This document shows, in pieces, positions 23,236 through 35,559 of a DNA stretch of 64,000 nt; the first letter of the stretch is position 1, and every line of letters begins with the position of its first letter. Both the position numbers and the translations under genes were made by a program. The notes beneath the pieces are model-generated. The model saw only the letters and a program-made list of their open reading frames with translations. It had not been told where the DNA came from and made no database searches. This DNA comes from Morella rubra (taxonomy: Eukaryota > Streptophyta > Magnoliopsida > Fagales > Myricaceae): NCBI GenBank assembly GCA_003952965.2, contig CM025853.1, positions 12,471,187 through 12,535,186 of the forward strand, read 5' to 3'.

Positions 23236-25830
23236 GCAAGGAGAATCAAGAGGAGAAGCCAAGGTAAAATCTAGCATCTAGACCTAGAATTCTTAAGGGA
23301 CCCGTTAGTTATCTGTGTATTTCTTGGTGGCAAAGTACTTTTTTTCTTGCTATTAATGGTGGGTTGCTTTTGCAATTGAGTTGCATGTTAAAGTTAAAGA
23401 GTTTGTTAGTTGAAAGTGTTAAAATTGTGAGGATATTGGGAGACATGCATGGACAGATGAGAAAGTTGCAAGATTGGGAGAATTTCTTTGTGCAAGAAGT
23501 TGACATTGATGGATATTGCCGTGTGATTTAATTAGATGACTATGAAAATTTCGTTGCATGTTGATTGTTGGGTTTCTAGTTATTGGAGGCATGCAAACTA
23601 TTCTAAAGATGCAAATGAAGTAGATGCAATTCTATTCCCATTTAATTGGCTGAAAATGGAAGGTTAGTGCAAAATATCAATTGGGGAATTTTTGGGTGCA
23701 GGCAGAGACGTTCCCTTGTGTTTCTAGATTTTGTGTTGGTAAAAAAAATTAGCTTGAGGTGCAGTTAGTACATTTACGGGCAGATTTGTAAACAATAGCA
23801 AAATGAACTTTTTTGGAGCAAGTTGGTGGTTAACCTTTGTGGGCCTTGTGCAGAATTTTGAATTTCAAATTTACTAAGTTGGATTGTTGGTTTGAATGTT
23901 AAATCTGCAGATCAAATGCATATATAAAATTCGTGCGTTTAGTTGCTGTATTAATGTAGTAGACAATTTAGGAAGATGAATTGCAGAAAATTTGGGATTA
24001 GAACCTTCGCATGTAAAAGATAAAACTAAGTTAATCAATTTTCAGGTTTCAATTGCTGTCTTTGGAAAGTTGATAGGTGACTTCTTGGACCTAGTCTTTA
24101 GTTTAAAGATTCATATTATGTGCTAACTTTGGTGTAACTCCTGATAGTCATTTATGGAGCAATTATCAAATGTATTCTGCAGATAATAAAATAGTTTTAG
24201 TAAGTGCAGAGTTGTCATAGCAAATGTGTTGCTGGAAAATAAAGTGAGTTATTGTGAACAGCAAAAGTTGGATTTTTTGTTGTTAGAGAAACTATAGCAT
24301 CGAATAAGCTTGATCCATAGTGTTGGAAATCATTAAGAATTATAGGGCAGACTTGTTAAAATAGTTGCTGGAATTTAGTTCTACAAAACATAAGATCAAA
24401 CTAAGAGTAAGTTTTGATGCAATATTTTTTTCCTTTGATCTTGAGAGAAGTTTTCTATTATAGGCCTATGAAATGTGAAGATTTTAAGCCATACCTTCAG
24501 GTGATTCCGATAAATATTGAACAAGTTATGGATTTTTAAAGTTCAAACGTCAAGCTGTCAACAGCCTTGCACGTCCCAGATTTCTTGCTCGTTTCAAGTA
24601 ATTTTTAAGTGATCAGTTTAAGTCCGATTTTTATGGGTCTGGTCTTAAATTTTAAGTTTATGAAAGAGAAACATTTTAAGATAAATTTCGTGTGATTTAG
24701 ATATGTATTGAATAAGTTATGGAGTTTTGAAAATGAAGGTCAAGTTGGAGTCAGCAGTACTGTTTGTTGCTCTAGTATTTTTTATCTGTTATGAAGTGTT
24801 TTTGAAAATGTAAATTAGTTCCAATTTTTATGAGTCTTATCTTCAAATTTAAGTTTATAAAAGCAGAAAATTTGAAAAGTAATTTCGTGCAATTTGAAGC
24901 TATGTTGTTGAAGTTATGAATTTTTGAAGTGGGAGACGTCGAAGCTGTCTGCTTGGACGCCTTCAGCAACTTGCATTTTTGAATAAATCTTTTGAGTGGC
25001 AAATGAGCTCTAAATTACCTGAAATTTTAATATGTTATAACATCGAGTGTAAGGATCATTTTGGCATCCAAGTTTAATGGGTTCAGCAACATTAAGATAG
25101 AGTTTTACATTGTAGAACCACTGCTGGTTAGTAAAGAAATATGTGTGATTAATATGATATGTTTATTTTGAAACGAATGATTATTTGTTGCATCAAGTAA
25201 ATCTCTAAATCATTTAAGTGACGAGATTAGTATGACTCACTTGTAGGCAAGGCACCACCACAAGCTCGAGTGGATAAAGGTAAGTGAAAAATTATTTTTC
25301 GAAAACTAGAATGATACACAGCATGAATATTTGTCATTGAGCACGTCATGAGCATTTGCATTGATTTTCTCAAAAGGATGAAAGAGAAATTTTATGCAAA
25401 TGAAAGTAAGATGTTATGTTATGAAATGTTATGGGGCTAAATAAGATGGTCGGTACAGTACCTAAGTATGATAATCCACTCTGAAGAACGAATGCGGGAA
25501 GGATGGATGACTCCTAAGGGCACCCACTCCGAAGGACGAATGCGAGAAGGATGGGTAGTCCTTGAGGTATGTGCAACACACTGAAGGACAATGCAAGAAG
25601 GTGTGGACCTCTAAGGGTTGTGTCTAGCCATCAGGCCTGGGGCCACATCAAGGGCTAGCTCGACCAAATGACATGTTCCAAGGGAAAGGGGAACGGTTCC
25701 GAAAGGGAATGCACAACCCTAACTTTAGGGGTAAATGAAGCGATAGAAGTAGCCCAAATAAAGATGAAAATACTTTTAAGCTAATTTTCATGTACAAGAG
25801 TCTCATACATAAATATGCATTTATTTTTGG

Positions 25831-25852
25831 TATATATATATATATATATATA
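25831..25852 (+). repeat. (TA)n microsatellite
   Basis: About eleven TA units lie within the Tekay-like LTR. Confidence 0.9.
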
Positions 25853-26462
25853 CTGTCATTCGTGATCATGCTTCAAGTCATGCATATCTCAATCATTAAT
25901 CATCCCTTACTGAGTCATTCGACTCATAGTATTTTCAATTGTATCATTCTAGATGATGTTCCAGGTGAAGGAACTTATGAGGAGGATCTAAAACCTGAGG
26001 AGGGGGCTGACGAGGGTGCCCTCCCCTGATTCGCAGTACATGTAGATCCCTAATTTTTGAAAAAAGCTGATAGAACCTCCCAAGTGAAGTTGATATAAGT
26101 AACTTATATTTTGAACCATGATGTAATCATAACTTATTGCTTTAGTTATTGCCTGAAGATTAGATTTCTAAATGTTTCTCTATGCATGTTATTGATATCA
26201 GGATGCGTTTTTATTACGTGTTTCTCTATGTAAGAATGCCTGATGGGTCTGCGTGTCAGCTTGCAATAATAAACTTTTGAGTAGTATTTTCATAAACTAA
26301 AAGTAACTCGTATTTTCTAAATTAGTAATAACAAGTTATAAAAATAAAAATAAAAAAAATTCGCTGCAAGGTTAGTTAAGTGCGCTTGAGAGTTTGTCAT
26401 GGTGAGCTATTGCGGCTACCATTAGCCCCCTTTTGGACTTGCGTTCTGGGCGTGATAGGAGG

Positions 26463-26760
26463 TTTCTATTTTTGCAATAAATTCTTTTCTACATTGATGA
26501 AAAAATATGGTGTCTGTCACAACATTTTCACTCATCCTCCCAAAATCAATGGTCAGGTTGAGTTGACTAACCAAGAAATCAAAACTATCCTTGGAAAAGC
26601 AGTCAACTCTAATAGGAAGGGTTGGTATTTAAGGCGGACAGCTTTTAAAATGGTCCTTCACATGTCTCTATATCGCGTGATTTATGGTAAGACATGTCAT
26701 CTACCTATTTAGCTGGAACACAAGGCTTCTTGGGGCTATTCAACATTTTAGTTTTGCAAC
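26463..26760 (+). pseudogene. Integrase remnant, second stretch (Athila-like)
   Basis: It starts right after the GGAGG duplication. KKYGVCHNIFTHPPKINGQV, ELTNQEIKTILGKAV and YRVIYGKTCHLPI are the end of the Gypsy integrase catalytic core, including the Glu motif. Fossil. Confidence 0.8.
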
Positions 26761-27957
26761 TGACAACCCTAGTGAATTAAAGAAGTTAGAGTTTTCTAAA
26801 TTGGTGTAGATTCGAAGAGATGCATATGACAATACTAGGCTTTACAAGGAGAAAACTAAAGCTTTCCATGACAAGAAGATTTTGATGAAGAGTGTTTTTC
26901 CCACCTCAGAAGGTTCTCCTGTACAACTTTAGGTTACACTTATTTCATGTAAACTTTGATCCCAATGGAGTGGTCCTTATGTAGTTAAACTGTGTTTTCA
27001 TATGGTGCGATTTAGATTGAGAATTCTATAAATGGTAATGTGTTCAAGGTTAATGGCCATCGCCTAAAACCTCTATTTGACAAATTTTGTCATGAGGATA
27101 CCACTTTATCCTAACAGGATCCCATTTATCCTCCTGATTCTTGATTTTTTTTTTTTAATGATTTTCTTTCTTTTATTTGTTTCAGGCTAATCTAACTTTC
27201 CTCTTGTTGGTCCACTTTTTTTTTTCTCTGTCATTTATGTGTTTTGCAGCACTTTGTTCCTTTTGTATTTAATCTATTAATTTTCAGGCCTGTTTTTTCG
27301 TTTCGTTACTTTGTTTTCACCTCTATCATATTCTGTGGAGCAATGAAAACATTGCTCATTTCTAGTTGGGGGTAGAGGTACATTTCATGAATCTTAGCTC
27401 GTCGGTTGTCACTCATGCATTTCTTTATGACACTTCTGAAAAATTATTGCACCAAAACACTTGGTCATCTATGTCTTTTGAAGAGTTCAGAATGCAAAAG
27501 TTATAGAGATAGTCTACCCTCATAATTTTTGCGAAGGAGCAAATGTTCAACTTATAAATTTTCCCTTTTCTTATTGGTTTACGGATGTTCGACATATTAG
27601 ATATTAATCTACACCTACTATTACTCACACCTTGGAATATGTGCAAATCTGATAGATGTTAAATCTCCAGATCACATTTAGTTGGTATTCACATTTTTTT
27701 TTTAGATGGAATTCTGAGAGTCAGGTGGACAAGAGCAAATGAGAAGTTAATGAGTTGTGTTAGTGCAAAAGTGTATACTTTAAAAAAATTGAGAAAAATT
27801 AAGATGGAAGCACGTAAAGAAAGGAATAAAAAGGGGTTGTAAATGGAAAAAAAGAAAAAGAAACCTCAATGTATTGGAAAAGGCTACCTACACCCGGGTA
27901 TTTGAGCTTGAATAAAAGAGCAATAAGGTGTCTTTTATAAAGAGTGCGCACGAAAAC
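26761..27957 (+). other. 3' part of the Athila-like fossil
   Basis: The first part has traces of the integrase C-terminus (NGHRLKPLFDKF near 27050-27085). The rest is T-rich untranslated DNA with a purine tract near 27363, which could be the polypurine tract. I see no other gene. Confidence 0.45.
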
Positions 27958-27989
27958 CACTAGTGCAATATCATTTAGATAAACTTTGT

Positions 27990-28480
27990 TAAGACAATCT
28001 CGTCACTAAATCTTTTAGTGACGAAATTTTTTCGTCACAGGCTATGTCAGTGAAAGAGCGTCACTAAAAGTTTTTCGTGACAAATTTGAATTTCATTACC
28101 AAAACTTTTTAGTGACAAAATTGTTTCCGTCACAAAAAGTTTTTGTGACAAAAGTTTTTGTCATGAAAATAGGCGATCAATCGACAATTTCATCATAAAA
28201 GCTTTTAGCGACAAACTTGTTTTCGTCACAATAACTTTTCGTGACAAATATTTCATCCCGAAAACTTTTAGTGACAAAATTGCTTCCGTCACAATAACAT
28301 TTCATGACAAATATTTTGTCACAAAAATGTTTAGTGACGAAATTGCTTCCGTCACAATAACGTTTCGTGACAAATATTTCATTCCATTTTCATCGCAGAA
28401 ACTTTTTGGGACAAAATTATCCAAATTATTTCCGTCACAAAAACTTTTTGTGACAAAATTTCGTCATGCAATATGCTGTC
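27990..28480. repeat. Left subterminal GTGACGAAA/TTTCGTCAC array
   Basis: More than a dozen units of TTTAGTGACAAA or its inverse CGTCACAAAA alternate every 20-40 bp and can pair as hairpins. The same unit forms the right array at 30880-31370 and, weakly, recurs near 35085-35320 and 38420-38800. Confidence 0.85.
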
Positions 28481-28499
28481 TGTTGTGGACAATAATGCG

Positions 28500-30830
28500 A
28501 TGTATTTGACAATTGAACGGTCTATTTAATGATTGAACGTCCTTGTATACGATATTGATTTTAAATAATAAAATTAAAATTAAAACTATAATGGAAGAAA
28601 TTATTGAATTACTATAAATTAAATACAAAAATTCAATATGGTTTTAATCTATACATTCAAAAAATTAAAATAACAGTCAAAATAAAAAACAAACAAAAAT
28701 GCGAATTCACTTTTTTATCTGCCTACGAGATGCTCAGTTGTGTGGCCTTCATCTCAACTTGTCTCCCTGTAAATCTTCTGCATTCTTTTGTTTGATTAAG
28801 TGAAATTTCGGACAGTTGAAGTACAAGGGCCTACATGCAGATCAAATCTTCCTGCAGCACCAGTCAAAGAGAATGATCAAACAATGTGGCCTAGTGTGGC
28901 TTACAAAAAATATCTTCTGCAATGTGAACAACGCTATGATAGGTGCATTTAACTAAAAAAGTGGTATTTTGTAATAATTGCCTCTCTTGTACTTCTCTTA
29001 GTAGCAGTAACATATAAGCTCAAGACAATACCATAAGTTTTTCTCTTAAACCTTAATATGATGAGCTCATATCTACCAATATAATATCAACATGCGCATT
29101 GAAGATCAGATAGGCACTAAAATATGATTGCCACAAAGCAAACCATCTCCAAAACTATCAGTTGTTTTTAAAGTAATTTCAAAGAAGCTGTCATTGCCGA
29201 AACATTGGCACAAAATCCTATCTCGCCTATCAGCTTAAGCATACGGAATTGCAGGAGTTATACACCTCATCCATGATTCCAAGACGTTAAGAGCATAAAA
29301 AGGACATATCAAAGATTCCATATTACTTACAAACGGACCATGCGAGCTCCACAGTCATCAAAATTACGAATGCACCAGCAAGGTGGTATGCTCTGCATTG
29401 AGTGAGGCAGCAACACATGTGATAAATCATACACAGGGAAAAAAGAATCTGCACGACACACATGATTTTGTGGGAAAGGAAAGAGCATCATTTCCATCAT
29501 AAGAACCATAACGATTAATGCCAATAACAAACACAAACAGAGGAAGAGAGAGGTCTTACTCGTGAATGCACATTGTACTATGTGTAACAAGAGAAGCTGC
29601 CTGCAATTCCCTATGACCAGCCCATGTGCCCTTGGTTACTTACTAATAGGAACAGATTGCTGGGAGAGAGAGAGAGGGGGGGGGAGAGAACACAACTAAT
29701 TATCCGGCCAATTTGCAAAAAGACAGTCAATGTACTTGTAAGAATTGGCTTAACATAAAGAGTGCAAATTCTTGCAACTAACACTACAAAGAGTTGTTGG
29801 GCAAACATCAAGAAACTAAAGAGAGATTTCACATTGGAAGCAGGAAATCTACCAGTTTCTACCACCATCCTGCCCTTTTTTTATGTTCCTCTTCATTACC
29901 TTCCAACTGATCTGCAAGGTCCATGCAAGTGAATAAGAGTAGACAACTTAAACTGAATCATAAAAAGAATAAATATTTCATGCATTTATCTTAGTGGCGA
30001 CAATGTGAGACACAAATCATATACGAGAAAACTAAAACATCTTAAGATATATCCAGTCAACAGTTTCTCTGGTAGAATAATGCTATAGTACATATTGTAA
30101 CCAGCAATGTAACATGAGGCCATTAAATCAAAGCTGACTTGAAGAAAAAATTACCATCTGCGATTACTTGGTAAAAGCAACAATCAAAACCATATATTCT
30201 GCTTTATTACCATGTCAGCGGAACGTGCTGGTAAAAGCAAAAACCATAGACAATGAATAGCAGCTCACTACAACTATAGCAAAAATCATAAAGATGAACT
30301 GTTTTTATTCGATCTGCTCCGAACCGATTCTTCTCCAATTTGACAAAAAAAAAACATTCACAAGAGCATAAAACATTTCACAAACTCAACTAATAATATG
30401 TACAAAATCACAAAATCCTCGAACTTAATTCAAAACCCCCAAATCATACCAATGTTAAAACCCTAAAATCTTGAATGAACAAACCCTAAAGCAAAGATAG
30501 CTAGCTGATTGTCTATATTAGCTAGGGCAAGCAAATCATACCTGATAAAGCACAAAGAGAGTCTATAAAATTTCAGCAATGAGAAGGGGAGGACGCGAGA
30601 GAAAGAGAGGGGAATCAGGAAAAACTGAGAGAGCAAGACAGAGAGATGAGAGTTCAGCGAGAGAGGGACAGAGTGTTAGGCGGTAGCTGGTGGTGAGACG
30701 CAGAGTACTCGGTGTGAGAGAGACAGAGAGTGAGAGAAGGCTGATGGGGGTGGCTAGCTCGCGGAGACAGGAGAGAGAGAGAGAAAGGAACTTATAAAAA
30801 TAGCGTTAGATCCAATAACTCGTCTAATTT
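28500..30830 (-). pseudogene. Possible captured host-gene fragment inside the CACTA element
   Basis: On the minus strand a C/T-rich leader (30790-30543) ends TTTATCAG before a GTATGATT donor, as in a spliced plant 5' UTR. A CTTGCAG acceptor near 29918 opens a stretch that reads DQLEGNEEEHKKRAGWW in one frame before a stop. A second exon-like stretch lies near 29340-29460. I do not recognise the protein. It could be a transduplicated gene piece; a real but unusual host gene is less likely. Confidence 0.4.
29661..29690. repeat. GA/G-rich simple repeat
   Basis: A short (GA)n tract runs into nine or so G residues and back to GA. Confidence 0.8.
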
Positions 30831-30879
30831 TAGATGAAACTTATGTTCGCGATCGATCGCCATATTAGTTGATTGGTTG

Positions 30880-31370
30880 TGAAATAATATAGTTCGCGAC
30901 GAAATATTTTGTCACAAAAAATCAACTTTCAGTGACAATATTTGGATTTGGTCACTAATAGTTGATTGTGTGATATCTTTTGTGACAAACACAATTTTCA
31001 TTACTAAAAGTTAACTTTTGGTGACGAAATTAAATTTCGTCACCAAAACTCAATTATTTTCAATTTAATTTTTATATGATCGATCATTTATGTAGGCGAT
31101 CGAACGTCTCAGTGATAAAAATTTTCGTCACAAAAGTGTTCTACTTTTTGTGACGAAATTTTTCGTCACTAATAAATTTATTTTTAGTGACGCAATTTGA
31201 CTTCCGTCATGAATAATGAATGTTGTGACGAAATTAGTGACGAACTCAATTTTTGTCACTAAAAATAGACTTTTAGTGACAAAAAGAAAAATTCATCACA
31301 AAAAGTTGATTTTTAGTGACGAAAATTGTTTCGTCACCGAGAATTTCGTCACTAAAAGTCAAAATTCTAG
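30880..31370. repeat. Right subterminal GTGACGAAA/TTTCGTCAC array
   Basis: This is the same unit as the left array, also in alternating orientation, ending at the CTAGTAGTG terminus. It begins just upstream of a promoter-like GA/CT-rich leader (on the minus strand). Confidence 0.85.
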
Positions 31371-31465
31371 TAGTGACAAACACTAACACCCAGTATTCAT
31401 TGTATTTACAATGTTACCATTTTGTGAATCATGTGTAGAAATGGATGTCTTGTATGTTGAGTTAC

Positions 31466-31770
31466 ACTTGAACCTTTTTTTCTTTTGGAAAAAGTCACTT
31501 TGGCCATTCAAACTATCAAAGCAATTTCAAACAAAGGTCTCAAGTACCACCTTTGACACATTGGCCTCTTGTTGGCTAGCTCGAGTGGGTTTGCAGCTCA
31601 AGCGCACTAGTAGCTTAAGTGTGTTTTTCCGTAAAGTCCAAAAATTCTCTTGTGAACCCCCATGTGAGCTCCAACTGATGTTGGCTTGAGTGAATGAGAA
31701 ATTCCTTTTTCTACACGTTGAATCTAAACTATTCGAATGAGGCAAAAACATTCAGAATGCCTTAGCCTGA
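31466..31770 (+). repeat. Second LTR-like copy of the Athila-like element
   Basis: It matches 16720-16853 joined to 17812-17905 and lacks the hAT insert, so it records the empty site. It is in direct orientation with the first copy. It probably belongs to the 3' LTR, whose ends are not fixed. Confidence 0.5.
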
Positions 31771-31893
31771 CTCTTCTACACTAATGAACTAATGGTAGAA
31801 TTTTTGGTGTCGGTGCAAGAGAGAGGGAGCAGCAGAGCAACCTGACTCTTGAAGATAACCTCGATAATCATAGGAAAGATATGAGTTGGTATA

Positions 31894-33180
31894 TGTAATT
31901 CCTAGGATTAAGGCAACTCAAGAGGGGGGTGAATTGAGTTTCAAAACTTTTTCGAAACTCACTATTAATAAAATGTTTGCTAGCTAAAAGTTCTATAAAG
32001 AGAAACGATTGCAATAAAGGATAAAACACAAGTATATATTGCAACTCAAATATGAAAATAAAACTTAGAACAAGAAACTAGTAGCACAAAGTAAGGAGAT
32101 AAGGGAAGAGAAGCAAACATAAGATTTTTAGGTGGTTCGGCAAACCCGCCTACATCCACCCCTCAAGCTCCTTTACCGAGCTTTGAGGTTTCTCCACTAT
32201 GCTCCCTTCAACTAAGGGAAAGGTTTTCTTACAGTTGACCTTGAGAAATACATCTTTAAGCCTCAAGAATGAGTTTGAGAACAAACCTCTCCAAACTTCT
32301 TCTTTCGATGAACAACCCTCACCGAAAGGAAACAAGAGAATCACTCTCTTAAAAGTGTATAAGGATGAACGAATGCCTACTAAAACTCCCTTGATGGAGT
32401 AGATGTTACAATGAAAAATTTCTATCTCTTAGGCTTCACATAATAACAAGGATGTGAAAGTGATGATTATGTGTGAATGATGTTAGAAGAAGGATTTCAA
32501 AGGTTTTTTTTTATCACTCTTAGCCTTAGTAAAATGATTTTGGTCGTTCAACAATTTTTAAAAGGCTTAGGGATGGCTTTATATAGGCCTCATAAGAAAA
32601 ATAGCCGTTAATAGCCGTTGGGAGTCGATCTGTTAAACATTTACGACGAGCCGGTCGACCGCTACATAAATCGGTCGATCGCTGTAGGTTACCGTTTCCA
32701 ATGGTCACAATGTCAGAATTTCAACGGATCTATTTTAAAACTTATACCGGTCGACCGCTTCACTAGCCGGTTGACCTCCACAACTTAAGTACAAGATCCG
32801 ATTCATTTAAAACCATGATTTTGACCAGCTTAAAACACCTAATTTTAAAGACTAACTTCCCATAAGTATACAAAAGGTTTGAAAGTTTGACTGGGGATAA
32901 TTTGAAGCCATTAAAAAATATTTTTAATCTTCCAACAAGTGATAAAACGGTTTATGCAAGTTTTGAAGACTTATGCAAGTGTGTGGTTCAAATCCTTGTT
33001 AAAGATGAAGTTTAGAGTTACAAAAATTATCCTAGAAACTTTAGTCTTCACTTTAAGAGTCACTTCTATTGAAAGGGATGTTGCTTGATCGCTCAATGCT
33101 CATTTTGAATCTTCTTTCCTTATCATTTCAATTAAATCTATTATTATCATCAAAATATTGATTGTGACTAAAAACCAACA
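31894..33180 (-). mobile_element. Solo LTR, Copia-type family, subfamily II
   Basis: The 1,287-bp fossil on the minus strand starts TGTTGGTTTTTAGTCACAAT and ends ...CCTAGGAATTACA. GTATA flanks it exactly (31889-31893 and 33181-33185). Reversed GGTCGACC/GGTCGATC palindromes lie near 32650-32770, upstream of the TATATAAAG-type box at about 32580. It has no internal region and splits a CACTA remnant. Confidence 0.85.
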
Positions 33181-33185
33181 GTATA

Positions 33186-34026
33186 GTCCTCACTACCTGT
33201 CTCGAAACATGCCTCCCACAGTGTTGCATGCACCGACTTCTTGTGTGTTGGTTGATCGGGCCCAGTTGTTTGTCCCGAGGCTCATCGAAATGCATAGGGA
33301 CCTCATCAGTCTCAATGAACTTGGTCAAGAGTAGCTGTATAGAAGATCGCAAGTTGATACAATCCCTACCTCTGAGTGGGATGGTTTTATAAATGTAAAA
33401 CGCGTGGTCGACAAGAGCCTGAGGCACAACCAGTACTATTAATTGGGCTTGACTAGTGGTGCACTCTGACGTCAGATGTTACGATTCAATATCCTCCCCG
33501 AACGTCAATGGCATCATCCACCAAAATAGGGTCATCTCGCTCTTGCGAAGGACTGTGCCCGCCACAACTCCTAGACACCCCTTCAGGATGTGCAATAAGT
33601 CATTGCAGGGAGTCAACTACTTAGGCTTAACAACTGGTGTCTGAATGCCACGAAATGTGGCAATGCGGACAACGGAGAACACTAGAGGTCGGTCTCAGAT
33701 GGTGAGCAGCATTTCGTTGTCATTCGTATGTCCAGCCACCACTGAGGCATAAAAGTCACAGACCAGGTTAGTGACAACTTGGCCTGTTCAAAACAACTCC
33801 GGTATCTAGTATTAGATCTCGAACAATTGGCTCATAGTATGCTCTTCATATAGTAGGCTCTTGAAGTCAGACAGCTCCACCATGCACTCAACCACAATGG
33901 GATGCATCTGTATCTGACTCTATCACTCTGCAATAGATAGGGCCAGAGGCTCAAAAGTCGAAGAATTACTCGCTCCAGTGGTTTAAATGCTCCGAGAGTG
34001 CTTTGATCCAGATATCATTCAATCTG
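33186..34026 (-). pseudogene. Accessory CACTA gene remnant, Transposase_32-like
   Basis: After a TTTGCAG acceptor at 34027, the minus strand reads IVVECMVELSDFKSLLYEEH, then VVTNLVCDFYASVV, and later IYKTIPLRGRDCINLRSS, LLTKFIETDEVPMHFDEPR. These align in order with VVVERHIQLADFYELRFEDR, NLVREFYASIL and the LLT.F....VP...DEPR region of the gene at 41429-42632. The motifs fit the 'putative plant transposon protein' family (Transposase_32, recalled from memory). Several stops and frameshifts break it. Confidence 0.65.
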
Positions 34027-34039
34027 CAAAGAAAAGATA

Positions 34040-34960
34040 ATAATTAAAAATCAGAACGAGACATCTTATCGTCAAATGGGACGATGGAACGATGGGACGT
34101 CGCATCAAACTTTGGGACAAAAACACAAAATTTCAAATATACGTTCAGACGTCCCAATGGACGATGGATTGTCAAATATGACATCCAATTATCTCTTCGA
34201 ATGTGAAAACCGAAACACACAATTTCAGGTTACGATCGATCATGTCCTTAGACGTTTGCAGGATGAGTGATCGTTGATCCTATGTCCATGAAAAAAAAAC
34301 CCGTAAATTAAACTTCACATTCTATCATGTTTGTCTACGTCCTATGTTCTAAACCAGCAATATATCGTTATTTCAAACAACATAAATGAAAGAAAAGTTT
34401 TGTACGGACGAAACGGACACTTAAACGATCAATTATCCTTAGATGTCCGATCACATCTAAACACCAACATACATATTTCCATCTAAATTCATCTTGATTT
34501 GTATCCAAACTCACTTTTACAACCCATGCGTACGATAAATAAACTATATTACCGATCATAATACTCAAAACACAACCAGACTAAAGATCCATCAAATTAG
34601 AAACAGTCCGTAAAAGTCGCTAGAATATTGAGAAAAAATTACCTCCATGTAGGAAAACCAAATTTGAGCGAAGAAACGATTTTTGGGACATGCTTTAGGC
34701 TCAGTAACGATGTCTCTCAGGGTATGTTTTGAGGGTAACTTTATGGAGAAAAATGCTTCGGTCTGAGTTTAAGTCTTAATGGTTACCGTCCGATCGTCCA
34801 GCCATAACTCTTGGCCTTCTGTAATTCGCAAGACGTGTACTGCTAGACGATCGGACAGTATTTGAAAAGACGTAACTGTTTCAAAAAGTCATCCGTCCAT
34901 TGGACACATAATTGGCAGCGTTTTCCGATCGATCGTCCTTGAGATGATAGAGCGTCTAGT
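34040..34960 (-). promoter_or_regulatory. Palindrome-rich upstream region of the accessory gene remnant
   Basis: Repeated GGGACGATGG, GTCCGATCGTCC, GACGATCGGAC and CCGATCGATCGTCC lie upstream of the pseudogene. They resemble in layout, though not in exact core, the CGTCCGGACG array of the 11.2 kb element. A site for an element-encoded protein is inference. Confidence 0.45.
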
Positions 34961-35559
34961 GCAAGTCCTCTAATCCCGGCCACATGCAGATCATGTAGAC
35001 AATGATTGGATCATCGATCATGCTTTGGGCTGCCCTATCGTCTCATGGACGAACAATTGGAGTAATGGGATGATTGATTGAATTTTGTGACGAATCATTC
35101 AATCACAAAAATGTTTTTTTTTCGTGATAAAGGGTTTCATCATAAAATAATCTTTTTTAATTCAAAATGTAGGTATCGTCATTAAAAGTATACCTTCCAC
35201 AACGAAACTCAAATTTTCGTCACAACTAGTGAATGTGTTGATGTCTTTTGCAGCAAAAATTACGTTTGTTACTAAAAATCTACCCTTCCACGAAAAAACT
35301 CTGATTTTGTCATTAAAGGCCTAATTTTCACCATCAAGCCCAAACAATCGTTACAACCAATCGAACATGCCAGAACTTGTCCAATATATATGGTGGATGT
35401 AAGCAGTTGGGAGCAGGAAGTTAGGAATTATTTTTTGGGAAAACCAGTCGCCTAAATTAATTTAAGGGGAGCTCTATATATAATAGCCCGGACCGTGAAG
35501 ACCTCTAGTGCTGTCTTCTAGTAATGGACGCCACTATTAAATTAAGTTACGGTCAGTGG

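Larger units (their letters stand above)
21249..26457 (+). mobile_element. Tekay-like Gypsy solo LTR (with a nested LTR)
   Basis: The start TGTGAGACCCCGAC and end CTGGGCGTGATA form the near-inverse termini typical of Tekay/Del chromovirus LTRs. GGAGG flanks it on both sides (21244-21248 and 26458-26462). Without the nested 1.28 kb LTR it is about 3.9 kb. It contains a CCCTTACTGAGTC block near 25904 and GAAGGACGAATGCG direct repeats near 25500. There is no internal pol region, so it is a solo LTR. It splits the Athila integrase. Confidence 0.75.
27958..31375. mobile_element. Non-autonomous CACTA element, about 3.4 kb
   Basis: The left end is CACTAGTGCAATATC and the right end, inverted, is CACTACTAGAATTTTGAC. 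Both ends are followed inward by 0.5 kb arrays of GTGACGAAA/TTTCGTCAC units (27990-28480 and 30880-31370), the usual subterminal repeats of CACTA elements. Flanking triplets are AAC and ACA, so the 3-bp duplication is not exact. No transposase is present. The core (28500-30830) looks like a captured host-gene fragment. Confidence 0.65.
16720..31770 (+). mobile_element. Athila-like Ty3/Gypsy fossil, heavily nested
   Basis: In order on the plus strand there are LTR-like sequence, gag remains (about 18700-18900), RNase H (about 19040-19530), integrase in two separated stretches (20745-21248 and 26463-26760), an untranslated 3' part with a G-rich tract (AGTTGGGGGTAGAGG near 27363) and a second LTR-like copy (31466-31770). 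Inside lie a hAT, an unassigned insert, a Tekay-like solo LTR and a CACTA element. It is old and broken in many places; not all expected domains are present. Confidence 0.65.
31780..35526 (-). mobile_element. CACTA remnant on the minus strand, split by a solo LTR
   Basis: The right end, inverted, reads CATTACTAGAAGACAGC, a degraded CACTA terminus. Next inward come GTGACGAAT/TTTCGTCAC traces (35085-35320), then a region with CGTCC/GGACG and CGATCG-type palindromes (34070-34950), then a pseudogene homologous to the accessory gene of the 11.2 kb CACTA element. The other end was not found. The solo LTR at 31894-33180 lies within or at the edge of it. Confidence 0.55.

Noticed and set aside
29327-29868. 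Hydrophobic minus-strand frames as a membrane-protein gene
   Set aside because: The frames carry no family signature I know and lie between CACTA arrays; kept only as a possible captured fragment.
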